Source: Shewanella marisflavi (GTDB lineage: Bacteria > Pseudomonadota > Gammaproteobacteria > Enterobacterales > Shewanellaceae). Taken from it: 64,000 nt of DNA. The DNA is taken from NCBI RefSeq assembly GCF_023283925.1, contig NZ_JAKIKX010000012.1, forward strand, positions 26,834 to 90,833, written 5' to 3'. Under the pieces are notes generated by a model, which saw nothing but the letters and a program-made list of their open reading frames with translations, was not told the origin of the DNA and did not search any database. The translations under genes and the position numbers were made by a program. Shown here in pieces: positions 34,869 through 43,424 of this stretch. Each line of letters opens with the position of its first letter. The stretch's first letter is position 1.

Positions 34869-35642
34869 TTAATCGGGGGCGATTTGAACGTTGCGATAGG
34901 CATCGCGATACTTATCTACCCACATGGAGGTCGCGCCGCAAATCGCTACCGGCATCACGATAAAGTTAATAATGGGGATCATCGAAAACAGGGTGACGGC
35001 GGCGCCGAAGCTAAAGCTGCTGCCCTTGGTTTGATTGAGGGCAAACTTCATATCATTAAAAGGCACCTTGTGGTTATCGAAGGGATAATCACAGTACTGA
35101 ATGGCCATCATCCAGGCGCTGAATAGAAACCAGAGTACGGGTGCGGCCGTTTGACCGATAAGGGGCACCCAGAACAGGATAAGAAATAGTATGGCTCTGG
35201 GAAGGTAGTATTTAAGCTTGATCCATTCTCGTCCCAGTATGCGGGGCAGATCTTTAATCAGATCGATAGTGCCGCCGGTATTGAGATCTTTGCCCGTCAG
35301 ATATTGCTCTACTTTTTCCGCTAACAAACCATTGAAAGGCGCAGCAATCCAGTTCATCACAGAGCTAAAGACAAAGGAGAGCACCACCAACAGGGTCAGC
35401 ACGGCCAAGGGCCAAAGCAGAAAGTTGAGCCAGCTAAGGTATTCTGGCAGTTGACCATTGATCCACTGAAATACCTGCTCCAGCTGACCGATGGCAAAGT
35501 AGATCACCGTAGAGAACAATACCAGGTTAACGCTGAGGGGAATGAAGACAAAGCGTCTTAGCCCTGGCTGTTTGATCAGCCGAAAGCCGTCCAGAAAATA
35601 GTTAACGCCGCTTTTACCGGGCTTGCTTGCTTTTTGATTCAT
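34869..35642 (-). CDS. cysZ: Sulfate transporter CysZ
   Basis: A 257-residue inner-membrane protein of the CysZ family, which supplies sulfate for cysteine synthesis. The N-terminal GVNYFLDGFRLIKQPGLRRFVFIPL, the helix pair around WLNFLLWPLAVLTLLVV and the motif APFNGLLAEKVEQYLTG are family landmarks, as is the C-terminal GAAVTLFSMIPIINFIVMPVAICGATSMWVD region. It is divergent from smc with 187 bases between them. CysK further left is functionally related but not in the same transcript. Confidence 0.93.
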   Translation of the reverse strand: MNQKASKPGKSGVNYFLDGFRLIKQPGLRRFVFIPLSVNLVLFSTVIYFAIGQLEQVFQWINGQLPEYLSWLNFLLWPLAVLTLLVVLSFVFSSVMNWIAAPFNGLLAEKVEQYLTGKDLNTGGTIDLIKDLPRILGREWIKLKYYLPRAILFLILFWVPLIGQTAAPVLWFLFSAWMMAIQYCDYPFDNHKVPFNDMKFALNQTKGSSFSFGAAVTLFSMIPIINFIVMPVAICGATSMWVDKYRDAYRNVQIAPD

Positions 35643-35829
35643 AGTCTTATCTGAATATCCTTAGATCTTGCTTAACAGGGATTGTGTGTCAGCCCCATTT
35701 TAAAAACAAGGCCGAAATCACGTCGGCAGGGATAAAAAACGTTACAAAATGCGGCATGCTTTGATAAAGTGACAACCAATAATAACAGTGGCGCCGTAAG
35801 CGCACGCAAAAGACGACCTAACTGGCACA

Positions 35830-38800
35830 ATGAGACTCACACAGATAAAACTTGCTGGATTTAAGTCGTTTGTTGATGTTACTAAAATCCCCTTTAACCA
35901 ACCGCTTACAGCTATCATTGGCCCTAATGGCTGCGGAAAGTCAAATGTTATCGATGCGGTGCGCTGGGTGCTCGGAGAGAGTTCTGCCAAGCATCTTCGC
36001 GGCGACTCCATGGCCGATGTCATTTTCAATGGATCTTCTGCAAGACGTCCGATTTCAGTGGCTAGTGTTGAGCTTTACTTTGACAATCACCTGGGGCGAC
36101 TGGGTGGCCAATATGCCAGCTATCAGGCGATCGCCGTAAAACGTCAAGTTAGCCGTGACGGGGATTCCAGCTATTTTCTTAATGGGCAGAAGTGTCGACG
36201 AAAGGATATCACCGATCTCTTTATGGGCACCGGCCTTGGACCGAGAAGTTACGCTATTATTGAGCAGGGCACTATCTCCCGTCTAATCGAATCCAAACCC
36301 CAAGAGCTTAGGGTCTTTATCGAAGAGGCCGCCGGTATATCCCGTTATAAAGAGCGGCGCAGAGAAACCGAAAACCGCATTCGCCACACCCGTGAAAATT
36401 TAGAGCGTCTGGGGGATATACGTCAGGAGCTGGGCCGTCAAATTGATAAGTTGGCGGAGCAGGCAGAGTCCGCCAGACAGTACCGAGCGTTAAAACAGAC
36501 AGAGCGTCAGCAGCAGGCTGAGCTTGAGGTCTGCAAGTATCTTGAGCTGAGCACTCAGGCGGAAAAATTATCCAAAGAGATTGATGCAAAACTCCTGACC
36601 CAGAGTGAAGTCGATGCCAGTGGTCAATCGTTGGCGCGTAGCCTGACAGAACTCCAGTTACAACTCGATGACCTCGAGCGCCAGGAACAGCATCAGGTCG
36701 AGACGTTTTATCTCAATGCTAATCAGATCACTAAGCTCGAGCAGGAGATCAAGCATCGCCAGCAACAAGATGCCCATCTTAAGCAGCGTATCGAGCAGGA
36801 AACCAATAAGCTCTCATTACTACAGGCGCAGTCTCAAGCGCTCGTATATGCCAAAGAGAGTCTCGCCGAGCGTCAGCTAAGCGCGCAGCAGGTTCATAGC
36901 CAAATACAGCAGCAACTTGAGTTGCTCGACGAGCAGCTCCTTGAGGCCGAGCACTCCCTTGAGCAACTGATCGACGATGACAGCCAAAGTAAGCAAAGGG
37001 TTAACCAGAGTCAACTACGTCTTGAACTGAGCAAAGGGGAACTTAAGCATCAACAGAGCGCGCTCGATCTGCTGGCCAGTCAGCGACAGAGCTGCTCGGC
37101 GCAGCTGAGCCAGTTAATCCAAAATGATGAAGCCGCCAACCTGGCGCTGCAAACCTCGCAATGTCAGCTGTTATCGGATAAAGCGGATGAACACAGCGCT
37201 GAGCTAGAGCAGATCCTCACTACTCAAGCGGAACAGATGGAGCAGCAGCGGCAAATTCAGACACAAATTGATGCGCTGTCCCAGTCGTTGGCAGAAGAGC
37301 GAGGGCGCCAGAATGTGGTTCAGCGCATGTTGCCCAAGAAGGATGCCGTGACTGGTCGAGCCTTGTGGCAGGCCATTGAGGTGACGCCAGGTTGGGAGAA
37401 GGCGGTTGATTTGGTGCTCGATGGTTTATTGACTCAGAGTATTGATGTCGCGCCAACAGAGAATGGCTTTCAACGTGCCAAGCCGCAATCATGGACCGGC
37501 TTGTCCAGCCAGATCAACCTGTCACCTTGGCTAAGCAGACTTAAGTGGGCTGACAGCCTTGCCCAAGCTCGCGACATGGTGGCGGCGCTTGCCGATGATG
37601 AGCGTATTGTCACCGCCGAGGGCTATCTGCTTGGTCGCGGCTTCGTGCTGCAAAAAGCTGCGCAGAGTAGCAACTTAGTACAGCTTAAAGCCGAGCAGCA
37701 GGCATTGAGTGACAGCATTACCGCCAGTATCGAGGCGATTGAAGAGCGAAAGGCTGTGCTTGAGCAGGTAGGCCAGGCTTTGGCTGATACGCGAGAGCGT
37801 CACACCCAGCTGAATACGGCATTGCAAGGGGTGCAGATAGAGAAAGAGCGCCTTGCGGCGCAGGTGCAAGCGACCCAGGTGCGTATCTCGCAGCAAGAAG
37901 AGCGCCAGGCGCAACTTGCTGAGCAGTTAAGCGAACAAGAAGGGCGCGAGCAGGTTTTAGTGCAGGCTATTGAGCGACTTGCGCAGACCATTGAAGAGGA
38001 TGAGCGCAGTTTACAGCTGCTTAAGCAAAATGCCGAACAGGCGTTGAAGTGTCTGCTTGATGGCCGCACTCAACATAAAACCCTGGGGCAGGAACGTCAG
38101 AGTCTGGCTCAGCAATTGGCCCAGCATCAAAAGCAGTTGCAAGCCATCAATACCGAAATAGCCCTTAATCGCCAGCAGGGCGAGCAGCAGCAACAGCAGA
38201 TAGTCGAGTTAACGGCGAGTCTTGCGCAGTTACAGGCTCAGCTTGCGGGCAAAAAGAGTGGTGAGGGCCAAGGTGTTGCCGATGATAAGGCGGCGCAATT
38301 GGCCCAAGCCCTGGCACAGCAAGAGCGTAATCAGCTGGGGCTTGATGAGCTGCGGCGTCGTCAGGCAGAGCTGCAAACTCAAGCAGATGAGCTAGGAGCC
38401 AAGCAAAAACAACAGCTTGGAAAGCTAGAGCACTTGACTCAAGCCATCAGCGCGTTAAAGTTACGTCGCGAGGGAATAAAAGGTCAGCTTGACAGTCAGT
38501 TAGCCCTGCTCAAGGAGCAAGAGGTCGATGTTAGCGAGGTTGAAGCCGGGCTTGATCTGAGCCTGAGTCTGTCGACGCGTCAAAAGGCGCTCGAGCGCAC
38601 GCGGGCGCAGATTGACCATCTTGGCGCCATTAACCTGGCCGCCATCGAAGAGTATGAACAGCAGAGCCAACGTAAGGCTTATCTGGATAGTCAGGATGCC
38701 GACTTGAGTAAGGCGCTGGGGAGTCTGGAAGAGGCGATACGTAAGATTGACCGGGAAACCAAGACTCGCTTTAAAGAGACTTTCGATAAGGTTAACCAAG

Positions 38801-39237
38801 ATCTCGGTATGCTGTTTCCTAAGGTCTTTGGCGGTGGCAGTGCCTACCTGGCCCTGACCGACGATGATCTGTTGGAAACCGGGGTGACCATCATGGCCAG
38901 ACCGCCGGGTAAAAAGAATAGTACAATTCACCTGCTTTCGGGTGGAGAAAAAGCATTAACCGCTTTATCATTGGTATTTGCGATTTTTAGGCTAAATCCA
39001 GCGCCATTTTGTATGTTGGATGAGGTAGATGCACCGCTTGATGACGCCAACGTCGACAGATTCTGTCGACTGGTAAAAGAGATGTCTCAAAGCGTGCAAT
39101 TTGTTTATATTAGTCACAATAAGATCACCATGGAATTGGCCGATCAACTAATAGGTGTCACTATGCATGAGCCTGGCGTTTCACGCATAGTTGCCGTTGA
39201 TATCGATGAAGCGGTCGCATTAGCCGACGCAGTATAA
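35830..39237 (+). CDS. smc: Chromosome segregation protein SMC
   Basis: A 1135-residue SMC ATPase. The N-terminal head has Walker A GPNGCGKSNV (31-40), followed by the R-loop-like region LRGDSMADVIF. Two long coiled coils rich in Gln, Glu and Leu (about 170-490 and 640-960) flank a hinge (about 500-640, GAVTGRALWQAIEVTPGWEKAVD region). The C-terminal head has signature LSGGEKALTALS and Walker B CMLDEVDAPLDD. It is the first gene of smc-zipA-ligA, an order also known in pseudomonads, and is divergent from cysZ. It should load with ScpA and ScpB, which are not in the window. Confidence 0.96.
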   Translation: MRLTQIKLAGFKSFVDVTKIPFNQPLTAIIGPNGCGKSNVIDAVRWVLGESSAKHLRGDSMADVIFNGSSARRPISVASVELYFDNHLGRLGGQYASYQAIAVKRQVSRDGDSSYFLNGQKCRRKDITDLFMGTGLGPRSYAIIEQGTISRLIESKPQELRVFIEEAAGISRYKERRRETENRIRHTRENLERLGDIRQELGRQIDKLAEQAESARQYRALKQTERQQQAELEVCKYLELSTQAEKLSKEIDAKLLTQSEVDASGQSLARSLTELQLQLDDLERQEQHQVETFYLNANQITKLEQEIKHRQQQDAHLKQRIEQETNKLSLLQAQSQALVYAKESLAERQLSAQQVHSQIQQQLELLDEQLLEAEHSLEQLIDDDSQSKQRVNQSQLRLELSKGELKHQQSALDLLASQRQSCSAQLSQLIQNDEAANLALQTSQCQLLSDKADEHSAELEQILTTQAEQMEQQRQIQTQIDALSQSLAEERGRQNVVQRMLPKKDAVTGRALWQAIEVTPGWEKAVDLVLDGLLTQSIDVAPTENGFQRAKPQSWTGLSSQINLSPWLSRLKWADSLAQARDMVAALADDERIVTAEGYLLGRGFVLQKAAQSSNLVQLKAEQQALSDSITASIEAIEERKAVLEQVGQALADTRERHTQLNTALQGVQIEKERLAAQVQATQVRISQQEERQAQLAEQLSEQEGREQVLVQAIERLAQTIEEDERSLQLLKQNAEQALKCLLDGRTQHKTLGQERQSLAQQLAQHQKQLQAINTEIALNRQQGEQQQQQIVELTASLAQLQAQLAGKKSGEGQGVADDKAAQLAQALAQQERNQLGLDELRRRQAELQTQADELGAKQKQQLGKLEHLTQAISALKLRREGIKGQLDSQLALLKEQEVDVSEVEAGLDLSLSLSTRQKALERTRAQIDHLGAINLAAIEEYEQQSQRKAYLDSQDADLSKALGSLEEAIRKIDRETKTRFKETFDKVNQDLGMLFPKVFGGGSAYLALTDDDLLETGVTIMARPPGKKNSTIHLLSGGEKALTALSLVFAIFRLNPAPFCMLDEVDAPLDDANVDRFCRLVKEMSQSVQFVYISHNKITMELADQLIGVTMHEPGVSRIVAVDIDEAVALADAV

Positions 39238-39260
39238 TTTTGGGAAAAACAGGGTAATCA

Positions 39261-40262
39261 ATGGAAAATTTGCAACTGGTATTATTCGTGTTAGGCGCGG
39301 TAGCCATTATCGCGGTACTTGTGCATGGTTTTTGGTCCATTAGACGGCAACAGCCTAAATCATTAAAAGAATCGCCCATGACAGGGCTTTACACAGAAAA
39401 AACACGTGACAGTGAAGGTTTTGACGCCGATGGAATAGGCCCTGTTAGAGTCGTTAAGGCAAACAGTGAAGAGCGCGCGATCCCTAAGGCAAGCGCGACC
39501 AGCCGGGCAACACCCGCAGGGGCACGGACAAAACAGGAAGAGGAAGACAATAGAACCAGCGATTTCTCTCTTTCTGATGCGCCTAAGCAGAAGGCGCCAC
39601 GTCAACGCCAGGAGCCTGTGTTATCAAGCGGACTTGCTGCTGATGAAGAAGTTGATGCCAAACTTGAGCAGATGGAGCTGGGTTTAGGCCAAGGGCCCGC
39701 GCAACCCTCACTGTTTGAAGATCCCGTTACCGAGCATAAGCGGGAACCGCAGCGCCAAGCGCCGCAGCCTGCTCCTGTCGAACCCGCTGAACCAAGTGTC
39801 GCGCCAGCGCCTCAAGCAGAAGTCGAGCCACAAGCAGATGCCCCATTGGGTGAACCCCAAGATGTGCTAGTGCTACATGTGGTCGCCAAAGAGGGCGAAG
39901 CGCTTAATGGCGCAGAGCTATTGCCTAGCCTGCTGACTCTTAACTTTAAGTTTGGCGAAATGGATATCTTTCATCGTCATGAAGATAATGCGGGAACAGG
40001 CAAGGTGCTGTTTTCATTGGCTAACATGGTTAAGCCTGGGGTGTTTAACCCAGATGAGATGGAGCAGTTTACCACTCAGGGTATCGTGTTGTTTATGACG
40101 CTGCCATGTTATGGCGACCCTTTGATGAACTTCTCTATCATGCTTAACTCGGCCCATCAGCTCGCTGACGATTTAGGTGGCGAGGTACTCGACGGTGGCC
40201 GTAGCGAGTGGACAGAGCAGACCAAACAGTCTTACCTGCAACGCATTCGCGCGCAGATGTGA
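39261..40262 (+). CDS. zipA: Cell division protein ZipA
   Basis: A 333-residue protein with an N-terminal membrane anchor (about residues 4-26, VLFVLGAVAIIAVLVHGFW), a basic stretch RRQQPKS, a long Pro/Gln/Ala/Glu linker (about 60-195), and a C-terminal ZipA domain starting at DVLVLHVVAKEGEALNGAELL. That domain binds FtsZ. The topology (Nout, Cin) is characteristic. It follows smc after 23 bases and precedes ligA, as in other gammaproteobacteria. Confidence 0.95.
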   Translation: MENLQLVLFVLGAVAIIAVLVHGFWSIRRQQPKSLKESPMTGLYTEKTRDSEGFDADGIGPVRVVKANSEERAIPKASATSRATPAGARTKQEEEDNRTSDFSLSDAPKQKAPRQRQEPVLSSGLAADEEVDAKLEQMELGLGQGPAQPSLFEDPVTEHKREPQRQAPQPAPVEPAEPSVAPAPQAEVEPQADAPLGEPQDVLVLHVVAKEGEALNGAELLPSLLTLNFKFGEMDIFHRHEDNAGTGKVLFSLANMVKPGVFNPDEMEQFTTQGIVLFMTLPCYGDPLMNFSIMLNSAHQLADDLGGEVLDGGRSEWTEQTKQSYLQRIRAQM

Positions 40263-40283
40263 TCCCGAACTGAAATTGAATAT

Positions 40284-40308
40284 AGAGGCCGCATCAGCGG
40301 CCTCTTTG
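40284..40308 (+). terminator. Hairpin between zipA and ligA
   Basis: The stem AGAGGCCGC-ATCA-GCGGCCTCT is followed by TTTGCTT. It could be a partial terminator that lowers ligA transcription from the smc promoter, or an RNA-stabilising hairpin. Confidence 0.6.
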
Positions 40309-40328
40309 CTTAAACCGGATAAGAAACC

Positions 40329-42338
40329 ATGCAAGCTATACAAGACGAGATTAAACAGTTAACCGACGAGCTTAATCAGCACAACTACCGCTACTATGTC
40401 GATGATGCGCCGTCTATCCCTGACGTTGAGTACGATCGTCTCATGCGTCGCCTGCAAACTCTAGAGGCGGAGCATCCTGAGTTCGCCCTTGCCGACTCCC
40501 CAACCCAAAGGGTTGGCGGTGAGGCCTTAAGTAAATTTAATCAGGTGACTCACCTTAAACCTATGCTGAGTCTGGATAACGTCTTTAGTGAGGAGGAGTT
40601 TAGCGCCTTCTATAAGCGGATTAACGATAAGCTGCCACAGTCGCCTGCATTTTGTTGTGAGCCTAAACTCGACGGCCTGGCGGTCAGTATCTTGTACCGT
40701 GATGGGGTGTTTGAACGCGCCGCAACCCGAGGTGATGGCAATGTGGGCGAGGATATTACCGAGAATGTTCGCACCATTAAATCTGTGCCGTTGAGATTAA
40801 GAGGGACAGATTTTCCGCCACTGCTTGAGGTGCGCGGTGAAGTCTTTATGCCCAAGGCCGCCTTTGAGGCGGTTAACAACAAGGCGCGCGAGCGCGGAGA
40901 GAAGTTGTTTGTGAATCCGCGCAATGCCGCGGCTGGCAGCCTGCGTCAGCTCGACAGTAAGATCACTGCCAGTCGAGCCTTAGCTTTCTATGCCTATGCC
41001 CTTGGAGTCGTAGAGCCTGAGACTTGGTCTTTGGAGACTAGCCATTATGGACAGCTGATGCAGCTCAAACTGTGGGGTTTCCCGGTCAGCGCCGAAGTGA
41101 AGGTCTGCGAAGATATCCCAAGTATGCTGGCTTACTATCAGGATATCCTGACGCGCCGCAGCGAACTCGCTTACGAGATAGATGGTGTGGTGCTTAAGGT
41201 GAATGATATCGCGCAGCAACAAAGTTTAGGTTTTGTGGCTAAAGCACCGCGTTGGGCCACCGCCTTTAAGTTCCCGGCACAGGAGGAGATCACTCTGCTT
41301 GAAGGAGTCGACTTCCAGGTGGGACGCACTGGCGCCGTGACCCCGGTGGCCCGCTTAAAACCTGTGTTTGTCGGCGGTGTCACTGTGTCGAACGCTACCT
41401 TGCATAATGCCGATGAAATCGCCCGCCTTGGGGTGATGATAGGGGATAGTGTGATCATTCGCCGCGCCGGTGACGTGATCCCGCAAATTGTGGCTGTGAT
41501 CGCTGAAAAGCGCCCGAGTGACGCCCAGGATATTCAGTTTCCGTCTCAGTGCCCTGTGTGCGGCAGTGATGTGGAGCGCATCGAAGGGGAGGCCGTGGCT
41601 CGTTGCAGCGGTGGTCTCTACTGTGAGGCACAGCGTAAAGAAGCAATCAAACATTTTGCCTCGCGTAAGGCGTTAGATATCGATGGCATGGGCGATAAGG
41701 TGGTTGAGCAGTTGATCGATAAGGAGCTGGTGGCTAGCCCGGCTGATCTGTTTAAACTCACGGCTTCGGCGATCACCATGCTAGATCGTATGGGCATGAA
41801 ATCGGCTACCAATTTAGTCAATGCGCTGGAAGCGGCCAAAAGTACCACTTTTGCGCGTTTTCTCTATTCCTTGGGGATACGAGAGGTGGGTGAGGCGACC
41901 GCGGCAAACTTAGCCAACTATTTTAAAACCTTGGAAAAACTGAAGGAGGCCGATGCGGAAACTTTCATGAAGGTGGACGATGTCGGTGTAATTGTTGCTC
42001 AGCATCTGGTGCACTTTTTCGAGCAACCCCATAATCTAGAGGTGATTGACAGATTAATCGAGGCCGGCGTGCATTGGCCTGCCATTGAGGAGGTCGCCGA
42101 AGAGTCGCTGTCACTTAAGGGCCAGACCTGGGTATTAACCGGAACGCTAACCCAACTCAATCGCAACGATGCCAAAGCTAAGTTGCAGGCACTAGGTGCC
42201 AAGGTGGCTGGCAGTGTGTCTAAGAATACCGATTGTTTGGTGGCTGGTGAGGCGGCGGGATCTAAGTTAACTAAGGCGCAGGAGCTGGGCGTTAAGGTGA
42301 TCGATGAAGCCGAGCTGTTAACTATCTTGGGCGAGTAA
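40329..42338 (+). CDS. ligA: NAD-dependent DNA ligase
   Basis: A 669-residue replicative and repair ligase. In order: the Ia domain with the YYVDDAPSIPD-type NAD-binding segment; the adenylation domain with catalytic Lys113 in KLDGLAVS; the OB fold (about 320-400); a Cys4 zinc finger CPVCGSDVERIEGEAVARC (plus the following YC, about 412-436); helix-hairpin-helix repeats; and a C-terminal BRCT domain (about 590-669, LKGQTWVLTGTL). Length and layout are typical. It is followed by an intrinsic terminator. Confidence 0.97.
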   Translation: MQAIQDEIKQLTDELNQHNYRYYVDDAPSIPDVEYDRLMRRLQTLEAEHPEFALADSPTQRVGGEALSKFNQVTHLKPMLSLDNVFSEEEFSAFYKRINDKLPQSPAFCCEPKLDGLAVSILYRDGVFERAATRGDGNVGEDITENVRTIKSVPLRLRGTDFPPLLEVRGEVFMPKAAFEAVNNKARERGEKLFVNPRNAAAGSLRQLDSKITASRALAFYAYALGVVEPETWSLETSHYGQLMQLKLWGFPVSAEVKVCEDIPSMLAYYQDILTRRSELAYEIDGVVLKVNDIAQQQSLGFVAKAPRWATAFKFPAQEEITLLEGVDFQVGRTGAVTPVARLKPVFVGGVTVSNATLHNADEIARLGVMIGDSVIIRRAGDVIPQIVAVIAEKRPSDAQDIQFPSQCPVCGSDVERIEGEAVARCSGGLYCEAQRKEAIKHFASRKALDIDGMGDKVVEQLIDKELVASPADLFKLTASAITMLDRMGMKSATNLVNALEAAKSTTFARFLYSLGIREVGEATAANLANYFKTLEKLKEADAETFMKVDDVGVIVAQHLVHFFEQPHNLEVIDRLIEAGVHWPAIEEVAEESLSLKGQTWVLTGTLTQLNRNDAKAKLQALGAKVAGSVSKNTDCLVAGEAAGSKLTKAQELGVKVIDEAELLTILGE

Positions 42339-42348
42339 GCCCTCACTG

Positions 42349-42377
42349 AAAACGCCATCTTTTGATGGCGTTTTTTT
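42349..42377 (+). terminator. Terminator of ligA
   Basis: The stem AAAACGCCATC-TTTT-GATGGCGTTTT is followed by T residues, a strong intrinsic terminator. It overlaps the first in-frame ATG of the next ORF (42362), which argues against that ATG as a start. Confidence 0.9.
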
Positions 42378-42451
42378 CACTAATTATTCCTTTGCTGTTG
42401 AAATTGGCGGCTTCATCGCCATATAGAGATAAACAGACGAGGGAGATAGAG

Positions 42452-42922
42452 TTGAATTTTGGGCATATAAACTGGTTAGACGACAACGGACACTTTAAGC
42501 CACCACTGATGTTGTATCTGATGCTGGCCTTTATTGCGCGGGGCTGGTGTGTGTTTATCGCCTCCCTCACTCAAGCCAGTGATCGCGCTGGACTCGTGGC
42601 ACTTATCTATCCGCAAAAGTCTGATTTTTTGATGGCCCTGACAGCGGGGGCTGGTGCGCTACTGCTCTATGGATTGGTCATCGCCGAACGTAAGCGCTCG
42701 CCTAGCTGGTTAAGGCCTGCCTTTAACCAGCTAAAGCCTCTATTGTTGTTACTTTTGTTTGTAGACGGTGGATTACTCATGCAGCGTCTTATTCATAATC
42801 ACTTTCTCTATAGCTGGAGTTTTGGCCTAGACGCGTTGTTTCTCTTCTGGAGCCTACTCTATATTGCTAAGTCGAAACACCTTAAATACTACCTGCAAGA
42901 CTGGCGAAACCAGGTGGATTAA
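42452..42922 (+). CDS. DUF2919-type inner-membrane protein
   Basis: A 156-residue membrane protein with about four helices and the motif DDNGHFKPPLMLYLML near the N-terminus, which I associate with the DUF2919 (YfeZ-like) family. The function is unknown. The start is set to TTG 42452 because GAGGGAG lies six bases before it; the longer frame from ATG 42362 begins inside the ligA terminator hairpin. It stands alone, ending about 500 bases before the HD-GYP gene. Confidence 0.68.
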   Translation: MNFGHINWLDDNGHFKPPLMLYLMLAFIARGWCVFIASLTQASDRAGLVALIYPQKSDFLMALTAGAGALLLYGLVIAERKRSPSWLRPAFNQLKPLLLLLLFVDGGLLMQRLIHNHFLYSWSFGLDALFLFWSLLYIAKSKHLKYYLQDWRNQVD

Positions 42923-42935
42923 CGGTAAACCGTTG

Positions 42936-42963
42936 AAAAAAAGGCGCTGCAAATTGCAGCGCC
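42936..42963 (-). terminator. Hairpin with T tract on the minus strand
   Basis: GGCGCTGCAA-A-TTGCAGCGCC follows an A7 tract on the plus strand. Read on the minus strand it is a stem followed by T7, a proper terminator, but no minus-strand gene lies upstream of it. It may still end the DUF2919 transcript weakly, or an unseen antisense RNA. Confidence 0.5.
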
Positions 42964-43158
42964 AAACATATCTTATCGAAAGAAAATCCAGTCTCCAAGA
43001 TACAGGAATGTTACAAAATACCTTATAAATCAAGATGAAAAACAACAAATCCACAAGATTTATATTAAGGACAATTGACAGCAACACTCTTTAAAGAGAC
43101 ATAATCCGGGGTTGCTATGTATCTCTAAAGAACGAGATCATACTAACACCACTTGAAT

Positions 43159-43170
43159 ATTGTATACAAT
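43159..43170. promoter_or_regulatory. ATTGTATACAAT palindrome (GntR/FCD-type operator candidate)
   Basis: A perfect 12-base palindrome within an AT-rich gap, about 255 bases upstream of the HD-GYP start. The identical 12-mer occurs at 58313 in the hydroxyproline cluster. It fits the TTGTATACAA style of FCD-type GntR sites. Confidence 0.45.
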
Positions 43171-43424
43171 AATAGCTAGTCTTTTTATCTTATTTTTTGT
43201 GTATATCTTATAACCAAGGGCTCGTTATGCAGTGACTGGCCCAAGTGTCAATTTGTGCGTAAGTGGTCAATTTAATGACAGATTGTACAAATTGAGTTGC
43301 TATTGACTATAGTTATGTTATTAAAGTTAGGCTGCTTTTCATGTTCTTAGGGGATCTTTCCGTACCTGATGTCGGATGAAGGTGCCCTGGGTGATGTGGG
43401 TCAAATACAACGGAGTTGCTGCGA

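Larger units (their letters stand above)
42923..43424. other. Non-coding gap upstream of HD-GYP gene
   Basis: There is no acceptable ORF in these roughly 500 bases. The gap contains a hairpin whose T tract is on the minus strand (42936-42963), a perfect ATTGTATACAAT palindrome (43159-43170) and the presumed promoter of the HD-GYP gene. Confidence 0.55.

Noticed and set aside
34824..35126. 100-codon plus-strand frame across the inverted-repeat element and cysZ
   Set aside because: It is mostly the complement of cysZ.
35830..39237. smc as MukB
   Set aside because: Length (1135), LSGGEKAL signature, and linkage to zipA-ligA show SMC; MukB is about 1480 residues and next to mukF/mukE.
42854..43087. 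77-codon minus-strand frame
   Set aside because: It overlaps the DUF2919 gene end and the hairpin at 42943; hydrophobic composition is what AT-rich DNA gives by chance.
43010..43420. tRNA or other structured RNA gene in the gap before the HD-GYP gene
   Set aside because: No cloverleaf or CCA end could be traced; only a palindrome and AT-rich DNA are seen.
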